The notes under the pieces were generated by a model that searched no databases, had not been told where the DNA came from, and was given only the letters and a program-made list of their open reading frames with translations. This document shows positions 28,473 through 38,052 of a DNA stretch of 60,321 bases, in pieces (within the stretch, counting starts at the first letter, position 1; each line of letters opens with the position of its first letter). The position numbers and the translations under genes are program-made. This DNA is from Terriglobia bacterium (lineage in GTDB: Bacteria; Acidobacteriota; Terriglobia; UBA7540), in assembly GCA_030041095.1 (NCBI GenBank), contig JASHON010000026.1, positions 1 to 60,321 of the forward strand. Direction: 5' to 3'.

Positions 28473-28513
28473 ATCCAGAATCGGGAAGCTAAGAATTCAA
28501 GGGGTACGTCGAA

Positions 28514-29389
28514 TTGATCGTTAACGGCTTTCGATTGCCGCTTAGGAAGCTGGCCCTGTGCTTTTGTATCTGTTCCTGCTGGCCTGCTGTGACGCCTGCT
28601 GCGCAACCTGTCACCGTTCCTCCCTCCGCTGTCTATATACGACAACTTATGCGCGACGTCGCCTGGAATGAGATGCAGGCGCAATTGCGTCCCGAGCATT
28701 ACTACGAGTACCTGCTGACGGAACAAACTCCATCCGGGGAACACAAGACTCTCCAAATCGGTTCCCCACAGGGAACCGTTGGTCTCCTGCTCTTCGTCAA
28801 TGGGAGGCCTCCGTCAGAGAAGCAGTGTCACCACAGCCGGAACCTGCTGCGCCAAATTGCGAGCAATAAAAACCTACAGGAAACCCGGCTGAGAAATCAG
28901 CGAGCCGACGAAGCCCGGCGAGCGCAACTTTTCTCCGCCATGCCGCACGCCTTCCTTTACGAATATTCGGGAGTGGAAAAGGGGACAGGCTGGCTTCGCC
29001 TGAGATTCCGGCCCAATCCGAATTTCCGTCCGCGCACGCGTGTAGGCGGTGTTCTGCCCGGGCTGCAGGGGGAGCTTTGGGTCGATCCCGCAACAAAGAG
29101 GCTTGCCCGCATCGAAGGGCGGCTCATTCATAACGTAACGTTTGGCTGGGGCATTCTGGCGCGTATTCACAGCGGCGGGCGTTTCCTTCTGGAACAGGCT
29201 CGCGCGCCCGACGGGAGCTGGCAAGTGGCATGCCTCTCGGTCAACCTGGAGGTAAGGGTTTTGCTTTTCAAAAAGCTCGATGTTGACATGACGAACTCCT
29301 ACGCGTCTTACAAGCCCATGCCGGAGAGCATCACCCTGAACGAAGCGATCAGCGACCTCGAGCAACGGGAAACGGTGTGTAGACCGTGA
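28514..29389 (+). CDS. Secreted hypothetical protein
   Basis: The 291-residue protein begins at TTG 28514 (AAGGGG about 9 bases upstream) with a signal peptide (LRKLALCFCICSCWPAVTPAAQ, cleavage near residue 31). The rest alternates helices and strands: VYIRQLMRDVAWNEMQAQLRPEHYYEYLLTEQ, then a region ending GGVLPGLQGELWVDPATKRLARIEGRLIHNVTFGWGILARIHSGGRF, which resembles the C-terminal sheet of outer-membrane lipoprotein-sorting or LolA-like folds. That resemblance is only by eye. It follows lemA by 41 bases. Function unknown. Confidence 0.7.
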   Translation: MIVNGFRLPLRKLALCFCICSCWPAVTPAAQPVTVPPSAVYIRQLMRDVAWNEMQAQLRPEHYYEYLLTEQTPSGEHKTLQIGSPQGTVGLLLFVNGRPPSEKQCHHSRNLLRQIASNKNLQETRLRNQRADEARRAQLFSAMPHAFLYEYSGVEKGTGWLRLRFRPNPNFRPRTRVGGVLPGLQGELWVDPATKRLARIEGRLIHNVTFGWGILARIHSGGRFLLEQARAPDGSWQVACLSVNLEVRVLLFKKLDVDMTNSYASYKPMPESITLNEAISDLEQRETVCRP

Positions 29390-29507
29390 AAAGCCGATAC
29401 CGCTTCGTTCGATGAAACCTTTCACATACATGCGCAAGGCGGGGATGAGGCCGAGCTCGTGCAGCAGTGGGGGATGAAGCAAATATCGTCGTAACTCTTG
29501 GAGTAAC

Positions 29508-32500
29508 GTGGAGTACGATTTCATCATGAAGAGTGAAACGCCGGGTTGCAACCCCGGCATTTCGCGACGGAACTTTTTAAGCTGGATCGCAGCGGCGCCC
29601 CCTGTTTTTCGGGCGGCGCGCCTGTTCCAACCTCCCAACACGCACAGCCAGAAAATGATTGAGGACGGCTCCGATCCTGAGAGCTCCGCCGGATCACTCG
29701 TTCGCTCCACGATCGTTTACCAGCCCCATTATCCGCTCCGGTCAGACCTGGACGCGATTATGGAGATGGTTGATCCAGAGCGCGACGTTTTCCCCATCGA
29801 GAAGCATGTTGCCCGAATCAAATCCGTTCTGACACTCTGGCGCGGGGTATTTCTTAGCCGTGATGTCTCTCCGATGCGCCGCTATCTTGGCTCATCATTT
29901 ACCGGCGGATCGTTCGAAAGCTATCGTGAGCGGCTGGTCCGGAGCAAACCCGGGGTGGAGATTCGCGCGCGCGAGTACAGCGGGAAAAATTCGCTGAGCG
30001 CAGATCGCTTCCTGGCTAAGGTTGCAGCTTGGATGCGATCGCCAGGCCCTATTACGGTGGCAGAATTTCAAGTGGGCGAAGCAGTGGTGATCGAGAACAG
30101 CCCGTTGCTCGTGAGGACCAAAGTGTCTTTCCGCTTGGCTGGGTCTGCCGGGTCCGGCGGCCACTTTCAGCGCGCCGGCGACTGGCAAATCGACTGGACG
30201 GAAGCCGGCGCAACTTTTAACGTAAGTGCTTGGCTGCCCTTGAAGGAAACTCTAAGCTACGCGCCCAAGCCTGCATTCGTCGAGATCACACAAAGTGCCC
30301 TCAACGGAGTGAGGTCCTATCGAGAGCAGTTCTTGCCCTCCATCACGGCCTGGCGTACGAGGCTCGACAGCACATTGGGGATGGACGTCTATGGCAACAC
30401 GGGTATTTCCGCAGGTGATTTTGACGGAGACGGGCTAGATGATCTTTACATTTGCCAGCCCTCGGGCTTGCCTAACCGGCTCTATCGAAATTGCGGAGAC
30501 GGGACGTTCGAGGACGTGACGGAAGCTGCGGGTGTCGCCGTACTGGACGACACGCCCTGCGCTCTTTTTGCGGACATCAACAATCGCGGTCGCCAGGACC
30601 TGGTTGTTGTGACCGCGACCAGCCCGCTGCTGTTTGTAAACCAGGGGAACGGCACGTTCCGCTTGAAGCCGGACGCGTTCCAATTTACCCAGCCGCCTCA
30701 AGGAACTTTTACCTGCGCTGCGATGGCCGATTACGACGGTGACGGCAGGCTCGACATCTATTTTTGCCTTTACAGCTACTATCGAGGTCTGGATCAATAT
30801 CAATATCCGTCGCCCTACTTTAATGCAAAAAATGGCCCGCCCAATTTTCTATTTCACAACGAAGGCGAGTGGGCGTTCCGGGACGTGACGGCGGAAACGG
30901 GAATGAGCCAGAACAATAATCGTTACAGCTTTGATTGCCATTGGTGCGACTTCGACGACGATGGATGGCCCGATCTTTATGTGGTCAACGACTTCGGCTC
31001 AAAGAACCTTTACTACAACAAGGGCCACGGGATTTTTACCGACATTGCCGAGTCCGCCGGCGTATTGGACATTGGACCCGGAATGAGTGGTTGCTGGTTC
31101 GACGCCAACAATGACGGACGCATGGACTTGTACGTCTCGGACATGTGGGAACCGGCGGGTATGCGCCTGAGCGCTCAGCCAGACTTCATGCCCCACGCGC
31201 CGGAAGCGGTGCGTGCGCTCTATCGCCGCCACGCTCGCGGCAACTCACTTTTTCTGGACGAAGGCAGCCGGCGATTCCGCGATGACACAGTCAGAGCAGG
31301 GGCAGAGCGCGCCGGCTGGTCATGGTCAAGCTTTGCCTGGGACTTCGACTACGACGGTCACGAGGATGTTTACGTCTGCACCGGCATGATTTCCGGTCCC
31401 GACCAATACAATCTGGACAGCTTCTTCTGGCGTCGCGTGGTAGCGCAATCGCCCATCACGGCGCGTTCATGGCGGCCATATGAGCTGGGCTGGAACGCCA
31501 TCAACGAGCTCATCCGCTCCGACGGCACCTGGGCAGGATACGAATCCAATGCATTTTATTGCAATCACGGAGATGGCACTTTTTCTGAAGTTGCAGGAGC
31601 CATAGGCATGGATTTCCTGGACGACAGCCGTGCGTTTGCCCTTGCCGACTTCGACCACGACGGGCGGCAAGAGGTCTTCCTCAAGAGCCGCACGAGCCCG
31701 CAAATTCGTTTGCTTCGAAACGCGATGGCAAACCCTGCTGAGGCGATTGCCTTTCACCTGCGGGGCGAGAGAAGTAACCGCGATGCAGTCGGGACCGTAG
31801 TGCGACTTAGGACCAATCTCGGAGAACAGGTGAAATTCGTGGAGTGCGGCGCCGGCTTCGCCTCCCAACATTCCCGTGAACTGTTCTTCGGTCTGGGCGA
31901 ATCTGCGGGACCCGTGGAAGCGGCGGTCCGCTGGCCGAGTGGTCTGATGCAGCATTTTGTGAACCTGCCGCGCGGATGCCGGGTCTTCATCCGAGAAAGC
32001 CAGGAGGGATTTCTCACTCGTCCCTTCGCCGAGCCACCCAAAATATGGCTCGAAAACCGCCCGAATGTGTCGCCGGAGCCGCTGCCCGTGCGCAGTGAAA
32101 CCTGGCTGGCCGCTCCTCTCGCAGCGCCGGATTTCATCCTTAACGATCAGCATGGCCGGCCGTTGCAGCTTGCCAAAGCCCGCGGAGTGCCCGTGTTGCT
32201 CTTGTTTTGGAGCATGGAATCCACAGATTCTCGCACGATGCTGGCAGACTTTCATCAGACTTTGGCCCGTAAGTCTTCCGCGCCACCGTTTTCGCTGGTG
32301 GCCGTCAGCCTCGACCGCCCGCCGGCCTCCAATCAGGTGAATCCGTTTGCCATTGGCAGTTCCTTTGCATTTCCCGTTGTGATTGCCACGGATGAAGTTG
32401 GCGGCGTCTATAACCTGCTCTTCCGTTATTTATTCGATCGCCATCGGAATCTGCCTCTGCCCGTGCTTTTCTTGCTCGACGGTGATGGAATGATCGTGAA

Positions 32501-33377
32501 AGTGAACCTCGGTTTATGGAAGGCCGAAGCGATGCTGGCCTCCCTATCACAAATTCCCAGAACCGCTGAAGAGCGCGGGAGAAAGGCCTTGCCGTTTCAG
32601 GGCAGAGCTTACGGCCTGGATTTCTCTCGCGATCACCTTACTCCAGCCATCGCTTTTGCCCAACACGGCTACGTTCAGACCGCGGAGAATGCGTTCTATG
32701 AGGCTCTCCGCCAGCGGCCTAACTCGTGGCTGGCCGAATACAGCCTGGGGACCCTCTATTTGAAGGACCAACAATGGGCCAACGCCCGCCAGCATCTGCT
32801 GCGGGCCCTGCAATTGAACCCCGACTACGGACTTTGCTTGACGAATCTTGGCGTGCTGTCTGCGCAATTGGGCGAATACAGAGAGGCGGAATCCTACTTC
32901 GACCGCGCGCTCGGCATTAACCCGATCGATACGCTCGCGCTACAGAACTTGGCGGAAGTTTACCGGGTCGAGCACCGTTGGAGCGATGCCGAACGGCTCT
33001 TGGCGCGCGCCATGCAGGTGGCTCCCAACAACGCGACGCTTAGCTACATTCTGGGCATGGTTTATGCTGACCAGGGTGACAAAGACCGTGCAGGCCAGTA
33101 TCTGGAGCAGGCACTCAAACTTCGCCCCGATTATCCACAGGCGCTCAATAATCTTGGCGTCATCGAAATTCTGAACGGTCAACCGAGCGCGGCTCGCCAA
33201 GATTTCGAGCGATGTCTCCGCATCGATCCCGGATTCGATCAGCCTTACGTCAACCTCGCACGAATGGACGCTTTGGCTGGCAGGCGAGGCGAGGCTGTAG
33301 CCTTACTAAAAGAACTTTTGAAGCGGCAGCCCGATCATGCCGTCGCACGACAACTGCTGCGCGAGCTGCAGCGTTAA
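29508..33377 (+). CDS. Giant exported FG-GAP/UnbV, thioredoxin-like and TPR fusion protein
   Basis: At 1289 residues this is the largest gene of the window. In order: a twin-arginine-type signal (SRRNFLSWIAAAPPVF, residues 20-35); an unassigned alpha/beta domain (about 60-260); FG-GAP/VCBS calcium-binding repeats from about 300 (DFDGDGLDDLYI, DYDGDGRLDIYF, DFDDDGWPDLYV, DANNDGRMDLYV, DFDHDGRQEVFL) to about 730; an ASPIC/UnbV segment (about 750-820); a redoxin-like domain (about 870-1015) without a CxxC pair (WSMESTDS in its place); and TPR repeats (about 1045-1285). CRTAC1-like proteins with TPRs occur in Acidobacteriota. A periplasmic or surface scaffold role is inference. GTG 29508 or ATG 29526 may be the start. 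A TPR gene follows after 7 bases. Confidence 0.88.
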   Translation: MEYDFIMKSETPGCNPGISRRNFLSWIAAAPPVFRAARLFQPPNTHSQKMIEDGSDPESSAGSLVRSTIVYQPHYPLRSDLDAIMEMVDPERDVFPIEKHVARIKSVLTLWRGVFLSRDVSPMRRYLGSSFTGGSFESYRERLVRSKPGVEIRAREYSGKNSLSADRFLAKVAAWMRSPGPITVAEFQVGEAVVIENSPLLVRTKVSFRLAGSAGSGGHFQRAGDWQIDWTEAGATFNVSAWLPLKETLSYAPKPAFVEITQSALNGVRSYREQFLPSITAWRTRLDSTLGMDVYGNTGISAGDFDGDGLDDLYICQPSGLPNRLYRNCGDGTFEDVTEAAGVAVLDDTPCALFADINNRGRQDLVVVTATSPLLFVNQGNGTFRLKPDAFQFTQPPQGTFTCAAMADYDGDGRLDIYFCLYSYYRGLDQYQYPSPYFNAKNGPPNFLFHNEGEWAFRDVTAETGMSQNNNRYSFDCHWCDFDDDGWPDLYVVNDFGSKNLYYNKGHGIFTDIAESAGVLDIGPGMSGCWFDANNDGRMDLYVSDMWEPAGMRLSAQPDFMPHAPEAVRALYRRHARGNSLFLDEGSRRFRDDTVRAGAERAGWSWSSFAWDFDYDGHEDVYVCTGMISGPDQYNLDSFFWRRVVAQSPITARSWRPYELGWNAINELIRSDGTWAGYESNAFYCNHGDGTFSEVAGAIGMDFLDDSRAFALADFDHDGRQEVFLKSRTSPQIRLLRNAMANPAEAIAFHLRGERSNRDAVGTVVRLRTNLGEQVKFVECGAGFASQHSRELFFGLGESAGPVEAAVRWPSGLMQHFVNLPRGCRVFIRESQEGFLTRPFAEPPKIWLENRPNVSPEPLPVRSETWLAAPLAAPDFILNDQHGRPLQLAKARGVPVLLLFWSMESTDSRTMLADFHQTLARKSSAPPFSLVAVSLDRPPASNQVNPFAIGSSFAFPVVIATDEVGGVYNLLFRYLFDRHRNLPLPVLFLLDGDGMIVKVNLGLWKAEAMLASLSQIPRTAEERGRKALPFQGRAYGLDFSRDHLTPAIAFAQHGYVQTAENAFYEALRQRPNSWLAEYSLGTLYLKDQQWANARQHLLRALQLNPDYGLCLTNLGVLSAQLGEYREAESYFDRALGINPIDTLALQNLAEVYRVEHRWSDAERLLARAMQVAPNNATLSYILGMVYADQGDKDRAGQYLEQALKLRPDYPQALNNLGVIEILNGQPSAARQDFERCLRIDPGFDQPYVNLARMDALAGRRGEAVALLKELLKRQPDHAVARQLLRELQR

Positions 33378-33384
33378 GCGTAGA

Positions 33385-34611
33385 ATGTTTGACGTGATCC
33401 GGTTTCCCAGGTCAGAGGGAGATGGGAAAAGCGTCTGCGTAGCGTCCAGCGGTACGACGATGAGCGTAAGACCAGCGCCGGAGATTCGGAACCACAGGTC
33501 GCAGGCGATCCGCGCACGGTTGCAGGTCGCACTCGTCATGGCGCTCGCGGTCGGGGTGGCAATGGTGGTTCGGGCGAAGTGGGTTGCCGCGGAAAGTGGC
33601 GTCGCGCTGGCGGCTCAAAACACGGCGCAGCAGGCTGCGCCTGCGACTGCGCCGTCCAATCATGTGACTTCAGCACCCACGTCGTCATCCGCAAGTCACA
33701 GCTCTCCAGCCCATCCTGTCAAAACGCATGAGCAGGAAGCAACCAAGCAACTTCTGCAACTTCAACTCGACGAAAAGCCACAATTCCAGACCGGACGCTT
33801 ATCGAATCCGTCGGCTGGCGCCGGATACAGCGACTCCGCCACAGTGGAAAGCCGCACGATGCTGGAAGAATATCTGCGGTCGCATTTCGACAGCGGCGTT
33901 ATCCCAGCATTCAGTCGTGGGGCGACCTGCTCCGGTCTGAAGCCCCTGGAGATCGGAAGCACCGTCAAGGAATCCGTTTTTGAAAAACAGGGCACAGCGT
34001 TCCTTGCCTGCAGGAGGTTTCAAGCGGCGGCCAAGGTGTTTTCCCTGGGTCTTGGCCGATATCCGCATTCTGCGGACCTTGAAGAAGGATTAGGGATCTC
34101 CCTTTTCTCAGCGGGAAAAATTGACGATTCGGTTAGGGCGCTGATTGCGGCCTCAGACGAAGCTCCTTCCAGTCCCACACCTTACTCTCTTTTGGCTCGT
34201 GCCTGCCGTCTCTCTCATAAGGAGCAGCCAGCGGCCCTCGCTCGCCTTCAGCGTTTTGCCATGCTCCAGCCGCGAAATCCGGTGGCACTGTACGAGTATG
34301 CAAGTGCGTTGTGGTCGAGCGGCGCACGTACTCCGGCCGCGGCTTCGCGCGTGAAACTCTTACTCGAACGGGCTGTTCGGCTCAACCCGAACGATGCTGG
34401 CGTCCGGCTCTCCCTGGGCAAGGTTTATGCGCAAGAAGATCAATGGGCGCGTGCAATTTCAGAATTCAAGCGCGCCATCGAGCTTGACCCGACCTTGACC
34501 TTGTGCCATTACGAGCTGGCGTTAGCCTATTCGCGCAGCGGCCAAAAAGAAAAAGCTGAGGCGGAGATGGCGCTTTATCAGCGGCAGCGAGCCAACACGC
34601 ATCACCCCTGA
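33385..34611 (+). CDS. TPR-repeat protein, membrane-anchored or exported
   Basis: The product (408 residues from ATG 33385) has one hydrophobic segment (VALVMALAVGVAMVV), a Pro/Thr/Ser/Ala-rich linker, then TPR units, the last two being clear (ERAVRLNPNDAGVRLSLGKVYAQEDQWARAISEFKRAIELDPTLTLCHYELALAYSRSGQKEKAEAEM). ATG 33460 would place a normal signal-length n-region before the hydrophobic segment and may be the true start; neither has a strong SD. It starts seven bases after the FG-GAP/TPR giant and may act with it. It is convergent with serS, 22 bases away. Confidence 0.82.
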   Translation: MFDVIRFPRSEGDGKSVCVASSGTTMSVRPAPEIRNHRSQAIRARLQVALVMALAVGVAMVVRAKWVAAESGVALAAQNTAQQAAPATAPSNHVTSAPTSSSASHSSPAHPVKTHEQEATKQLLQLQLDEKPQFQTGRLSNPSAGAGYSDSATVESRTMLEEYLRSHFDSGVIPAFSRGATCSGLKPLEIGSTVKESVFEKQGTAFLACRRFQAAAKVFSLGLGRYPHSADLEEGLGISLFSAGKIDDSVRALIAASDEAPSSPTPYSLLARACRLSHKEQPAALARLQRFAMLQPRNPVALYEYASALWSSGARTPAAASRVKLLLERAVRLNPNDAGVRLSLGKVYAQEDQWARAISEFKRAIELDPTLTLCHYELALAYSRSGQKEKAEAEMALYQRQRANTHHP

Positions 34612-34633
34612 CGACATGTTGCTCAGCAACCTG

Positions 34634-35923
34634 TTAGAGATGATGTGTTTGTGGGATGATTTTCTGCAGTCCGCCCAGGTAAGGCTGCAGCACCTCCGGG
34701 ACGCGGACGGAACCATCACTTTCCTGACAGTTTTCGATAATGGCCAGCCAAGTTCGTCCGATCGCCACGCCGCTGCCATTCAGCGTGTGAAGCAGCGCCG
34801 TCTTCCCTCCCTTACCACGCCGAATACGGATGTTGGCACGCCGTGCCTGAAACGCCTCACAATTCGAGCACGAGGAAATTTCGCGATAGCCTTCGCTCGA
34901 AGGGAGCCAGACTTCCAGATCGTAAGTTTTGGCGGAACTGAACCCAAGGTCACCCGTAGAAAGTGCCACCACCCGATATGGCAACCCGAGAAGCTCCAGC
35001 ACTCGGCCGGCATCGCGCGTGAGCGATTCAAGCTCATCATACGAACTCTCCGGCGAGGTGAGCTTCACCAATTCCACTTTCTGAAATTGGTGCTGGCGGA
35101 TGAGGCCACGTGTGTCTTTTCCATAAGACCCAGCCTCGCTGCGAAAGCACGCCGTCCAGGCACAAAGCTTTATCGGGAGCGATTCCTCGAGCAAAACCTC
35201 ACCTGCATAAAGATTCGTCAGAGGAACCTCCGCCGTGGGGATCAGCCAATAATCGGAGCCTTCCAGCTTGAACAGGTCTTCCTTGAATTTGGGCAATTGG
35301 CCCGTACCGAACAGGGTGGCCGAGTTGACGATGAAAGGAGGAAAGATTTCCGTATAACCGTGCTCGCGCGTGTGAACATCGAGCATGAAGTTCGCGAGCG
35401 CGCGCTCAAGCTGGGCGCCCACCCCGGCATACACGGCGAATCGAGCGCCGGCAATTTTTGCAGCCCGGTCAAAATCTAAGATTCCCAGACTGGGCCCAAG
35501 CTCCCAGTGGGGCTTCGGCTCAAATTCGAATTGGCGCGGCTCACCCCAACGCCGAATTTCCACATTCTCTTCGGCGCTCTTGCCCACCGGGACGCTTTCG
35601 TGCGGAAGGTTGGGAATTCGCTCGAGCACGGCCCTCAACGTCTGGTCCCGCGCTGCGGCTTCCCGATCGAAATCATCAATTTCCGCTCCCAACAGTTTCA
35701 TTTCCGCGACGAGTGAAGCAGCATCACCGCCCTGCTTCTTCAGAACGGCAATTTCACCGGACACCTGATTTCGGCGTGCCTTGCGTCTCTCAGCTTCCAC
35801 GAGGTATTTGCGCCGTTCATTATCGACAGTCTCGAAATCCGCCAGCAGACCGCTAACGCCTCGGTCGTTCAGTTTTCGACGAACGAGTTCCAGATTCTGG
35901 CGGACGTAGCCAAGATCGAGCAT
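34634..35923 (-). CDS. serS: Seryl-tRNA synthetase
   Basis: The 429-residue class II synthetase has the N-terminal coiled-coil arm (about 1-105, starting MLDLGYVRQNLELVRRKL), motif 2 (CFRSEAGSYGKDTRGLIRQHQFQKVE) and motif 3 (NGSGVAIGRTWLAIIENCQ). It charges tRNA-Ser and tRNA-Sec. ATG 35923 was taken because the family begins MLDLxxVRxN and AAGGAG lies 7 bases upstream; a frame reaching 36217 is spurious. Confidence 0.96.
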   Translation of the reverse strand: MLDLGYVRQNLELVRRKLNDRGVSGLLADFETVDNERRKYLVEAERRKARRNQVSGEIAVLKKQGGDAASLVAEMKLLGAEIDDFDREAAARDQTLRAVLERIPNLPHESVPVGKSAEENVEIRRWGEPRQFEFEPKPHWELGPSLGILDFDRAAKIAGARFAVYAGVGAQLERALANFMLDVHTREHGYTEIFPPFIVNSATLFGTGQLPKFKEDLFKLEGSDYWLIPTAEVPLTNLYAGEVLLEESLPIKLCAWTACFRSEAGSYGKDTRGLIRQHQFQKVELVKLTSPESSYDELESLTRDAGRVLELLGLPYRVVALSTGDLGFSSAKTYDLEVWLPSSEGYREISSCSNCEAFQARRANIRIRRGKGGKTALLHTLNGSGVAIGRTWLAIIENCQESDGSVRVPEVLQPYLGGLQKIIPQTHHL

Positions 35924-36017
35924 GAACACTCCTTCTGGGTGACCTGGATTAGGGATTGGAGGTTGGGTCCAGCGCGTTGAACAATATCGAGTGTGTTCCG
36001 TGCCGGACCGCGGGATT

Positions 36018-37727
36018 TCAGCCGCGTGGCCGCTTCTTCGCGCGGGCGGAGGACTTTGGCTTATTTTTCTGGCGAGCGGCCGCCTTCTTCTTGGCTTGGC
36101 CTGCAATGGAGCTGCCGCCCTGAAGGGCGGCAAGCAGCCCTGCCCCATTGGGGCTGCCCCAACCGGTGCAGGCATCCCATCCTGGTCCGGCAGAGTAACC
36201 AGGAACGCCTGACACAATTTCGTTGTTCCCGCTCACGATATCATTGAAGGCGCCGTGAGATTCGCTCAAAGGATAAATCAGCGGATTCAGAAATCCGACT
36301 GGCTTTCCGAGCTCCTGATTCACACATGCAATCAGCCCAGCCCAGAGCGGCGTGGCAGCGCTCGTTCCGCCCACCACTTCCTGCTGCCCGTCGGAGAGGA
36401 TTTGGATGCCGGTATTCGGATCCGAGTCTGCGGCCACATCCGGGACTCCACGGCCAATGTGACCGCCAGGATTTGCGGAAGGCGGCACACCGGCCGAGGT
36501 TTGCCAGGAAGGGAGAGGAAACACGTCGCTCACGCCGCCGCCCGTAGCGCCTCCCTGCTCGCCATCGTTCCACACGACTTCACTGGTGATCGTTCCGTTG
36601 GAAGAAACGAGCGTCGTGCCTCCGCAAGCCAGAGTGTATGGACTGGAGGCTGGAAAATCCACGTGCGCGAGTCCATCGCTCACTTCGTCTCGCGAGCCGT
36701 CATCGCCCGCGGCAAGGCAAAGGGTAATTCCGGCCGCTGTGGCCGTCTGGAACGCGTCGCTCACAGCCTGCATCGCTTGCTGGGTCCAGACATCCTGTCC
36801 TTCCGGATAGCCCCAACTGACCGAGATAACGGATGGGTTGTGCAGGGTGTCATGCACGGCCGTCGTGATGGCGTCTACCCAACCCTGCTCGGTGAAATCA
36901 GAAAAGTAGACCACGATGCTGGCGCCGGGAGCCACGGTTCCGGCAACTTCGATGTCCAGGTCAACTTCCGTGTCGGGGCTGTCCGAGCCCGGCGATGGAG
37001 AATTCTGCACGCCATCGACCGACACTGCCGTCACCGACGGCTGGGGAATGCCCAGTTGTGAAAAGTAGGCTGCAAGGTCCGACGTCTGATAGCCACCGCC
37101 AAATTCGATAATCCCAATGCATTGGCCCGTGCCGTTGCTTCCGGCGGGAAACTTGTAGAGTGACGCGAGTTGATTGGCCGTATAGACCGTATCATCGGCT
37201 GGGTTCGCAGCCTGGCTTGGCCGCCGAATTCGACAGCGCGGCCGCGCCTGACGGCGATTGTCCAGTCCAAAAACACCCCGCACGATGCCGTCGAGCTCTG
37301 CAGGGACGGTGAGCGGTCCGGTGCGCCCGCGGAACGTTTCGCCTTCGCGTGAGTAAGCAGAAAGTTGGGCCTCAAAGGCTGCAGAGAGTTGGGCCACACT
37401 ACCCGAGAGAACTATGGCTCGGCGAGGGAGGCTTACCTCCATCACGGTCAGGTTATGCTCGTGGGCGAATGCCTCGATTTTGCGAACGTCGCGAGGGTCA
37501 GCACCGTAATCTCTGGCCAATTCCTCGCGGCTCAGATACTGCCGATCGCGAGGAGGGACAGCCTTGAAAGCGGACGATGATTGCAGGCCACGAAGTGACC
37601 TTCTGGGGCGCAGAATGACGGAAACCCTGACCCGCTCATCCGGGCGGACATCACCAACGCGATCAGCGCCGCGCGGCGCAGATCGCTCGCTTCCGGGAAC
37701 GGGAACACGCTTGGTCTTCTTAGGCAT
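36018..37727 (-). CDS. S53 family (sedolisin/kumamolisin) serine-carboxyl peptidase
   Basis: The 569-residue protein has a pro-kumamolisin activation domain (about 50-165), then the S53 catalytic domain: DTEVDLDIE (catalytic Glu and Asp, about residues 250-257), SVSWGYPEGQ, the oxyanion region AAGDDGS and GGTSAATP with the catalytic Ser (about 453). The calcium-binding FNDIVSGNN follows near residue 510. Such enzymes cut proteins at acid pH outside the cell after losing the propeptide. No Sec or Tat signal is visible: the N-terminus is MPKKTKRVPVPGSERS, and the last 25 residues are Lys/Arg-rich. The SD AAGGAG precedes ATG 37727. It stands alone between serS and the GH2 gene. Confidence 0.92.
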   Translation of the reverse strand: MPKKTKRVPVPGSERSAPRGADRVGDVRPDERVRVSVILRPRRSLRGLQSSSAFKAVPPRDRQYLSREELARDYGADPRDVRKIEAFAHEHNLTVMEVSLPRRAIVLSGSVAQLSAAFEAQLSAYSREGETFRGRTGPLTVPAELDGIVRGVFGLDNRRQARPRCRIRRPSQAANPADDTVYTANQLASLYKFPAGSNGTGQCIGIIEFGGGYQTSDLAAYFSQLGIPQPSVTAVSVDGVQNSPSPGSDSPDTEVDLDIEVAGTVAPGASIVVYFSDFTEQGWVDAITTAVHDTLHNPSVISVSWGYPEGQDVWTQQAMQAVSDAFQTATAAGITLCLAAGDDGSRDEVSDGLAHVDFPASSPYTLACGGTTLVSSNGTITSEVVWNDGEQGGATGGGVSDVFPLPSWQTSAGVPPSANPGGHIGRGVPDVAADSDPNTGIQILSDGQQEVVGGTSAATPLWAGLIACVNQELGKPVGFLNPLIYPLSESHGAFNDIVSGNNEIVSGVPGYSAGPGWDACTGWGSPNGAGLLAALQGGSSIAGQAKKKAAARQKNKPKSSARAKKRPRG

Positions 37728-38052
37728 GACATGCTCCTTATGCTTTACCTGGGCGGCATAACATCAGTGATGGCCCCGTCAAAAACGTCGCAGAAAAAGG
37801 TAAGAATCACCGACGCGCTGACCTTCAGCCCGACGCGCGATCACGCCTCCTCTACAGCGAATCGCAAATCCCTGGCTTCGCGCCATACAGTTTCACGACC
37901 CGAGCGGATGGCTATCTGATTATACTTCGTATCCGTCACCAGGTGGGCGCGCCGAGAGAGCTGGATGGCGAGCAACCGCCTTCAAGCGCCGCCTTCGACG
38001 CACAGGTTCAGCCCCCTTCAGAGGAGACGTTCTGAACTGGCTGCGGCGGATG
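37728..38052. other. 325-base gap with one possible -10 element
   Basis: This separates the S53 gene from the end of the GH2 gene, both on the minus strand. A perfect TATAAT reads on the minus strand at 37919-37924, about 190 bases before the S53 start, but no -35 partner is placed properly. Nothing else is recognisable. Confidence 0.35.

Noticed and set aside
34617-34629. GTTGCTCAGCAAC hairpin between TPR gene and serS
   Set aside because: A 6-base inverted repeat with one central base cannot form a normal loop without losing pairs, and no T-run follows.
36255-37061. 268-codon plus-strand frame in the S53 gene
   Set aside because: Antisense shadow of a gene with clear catalytic motifs.
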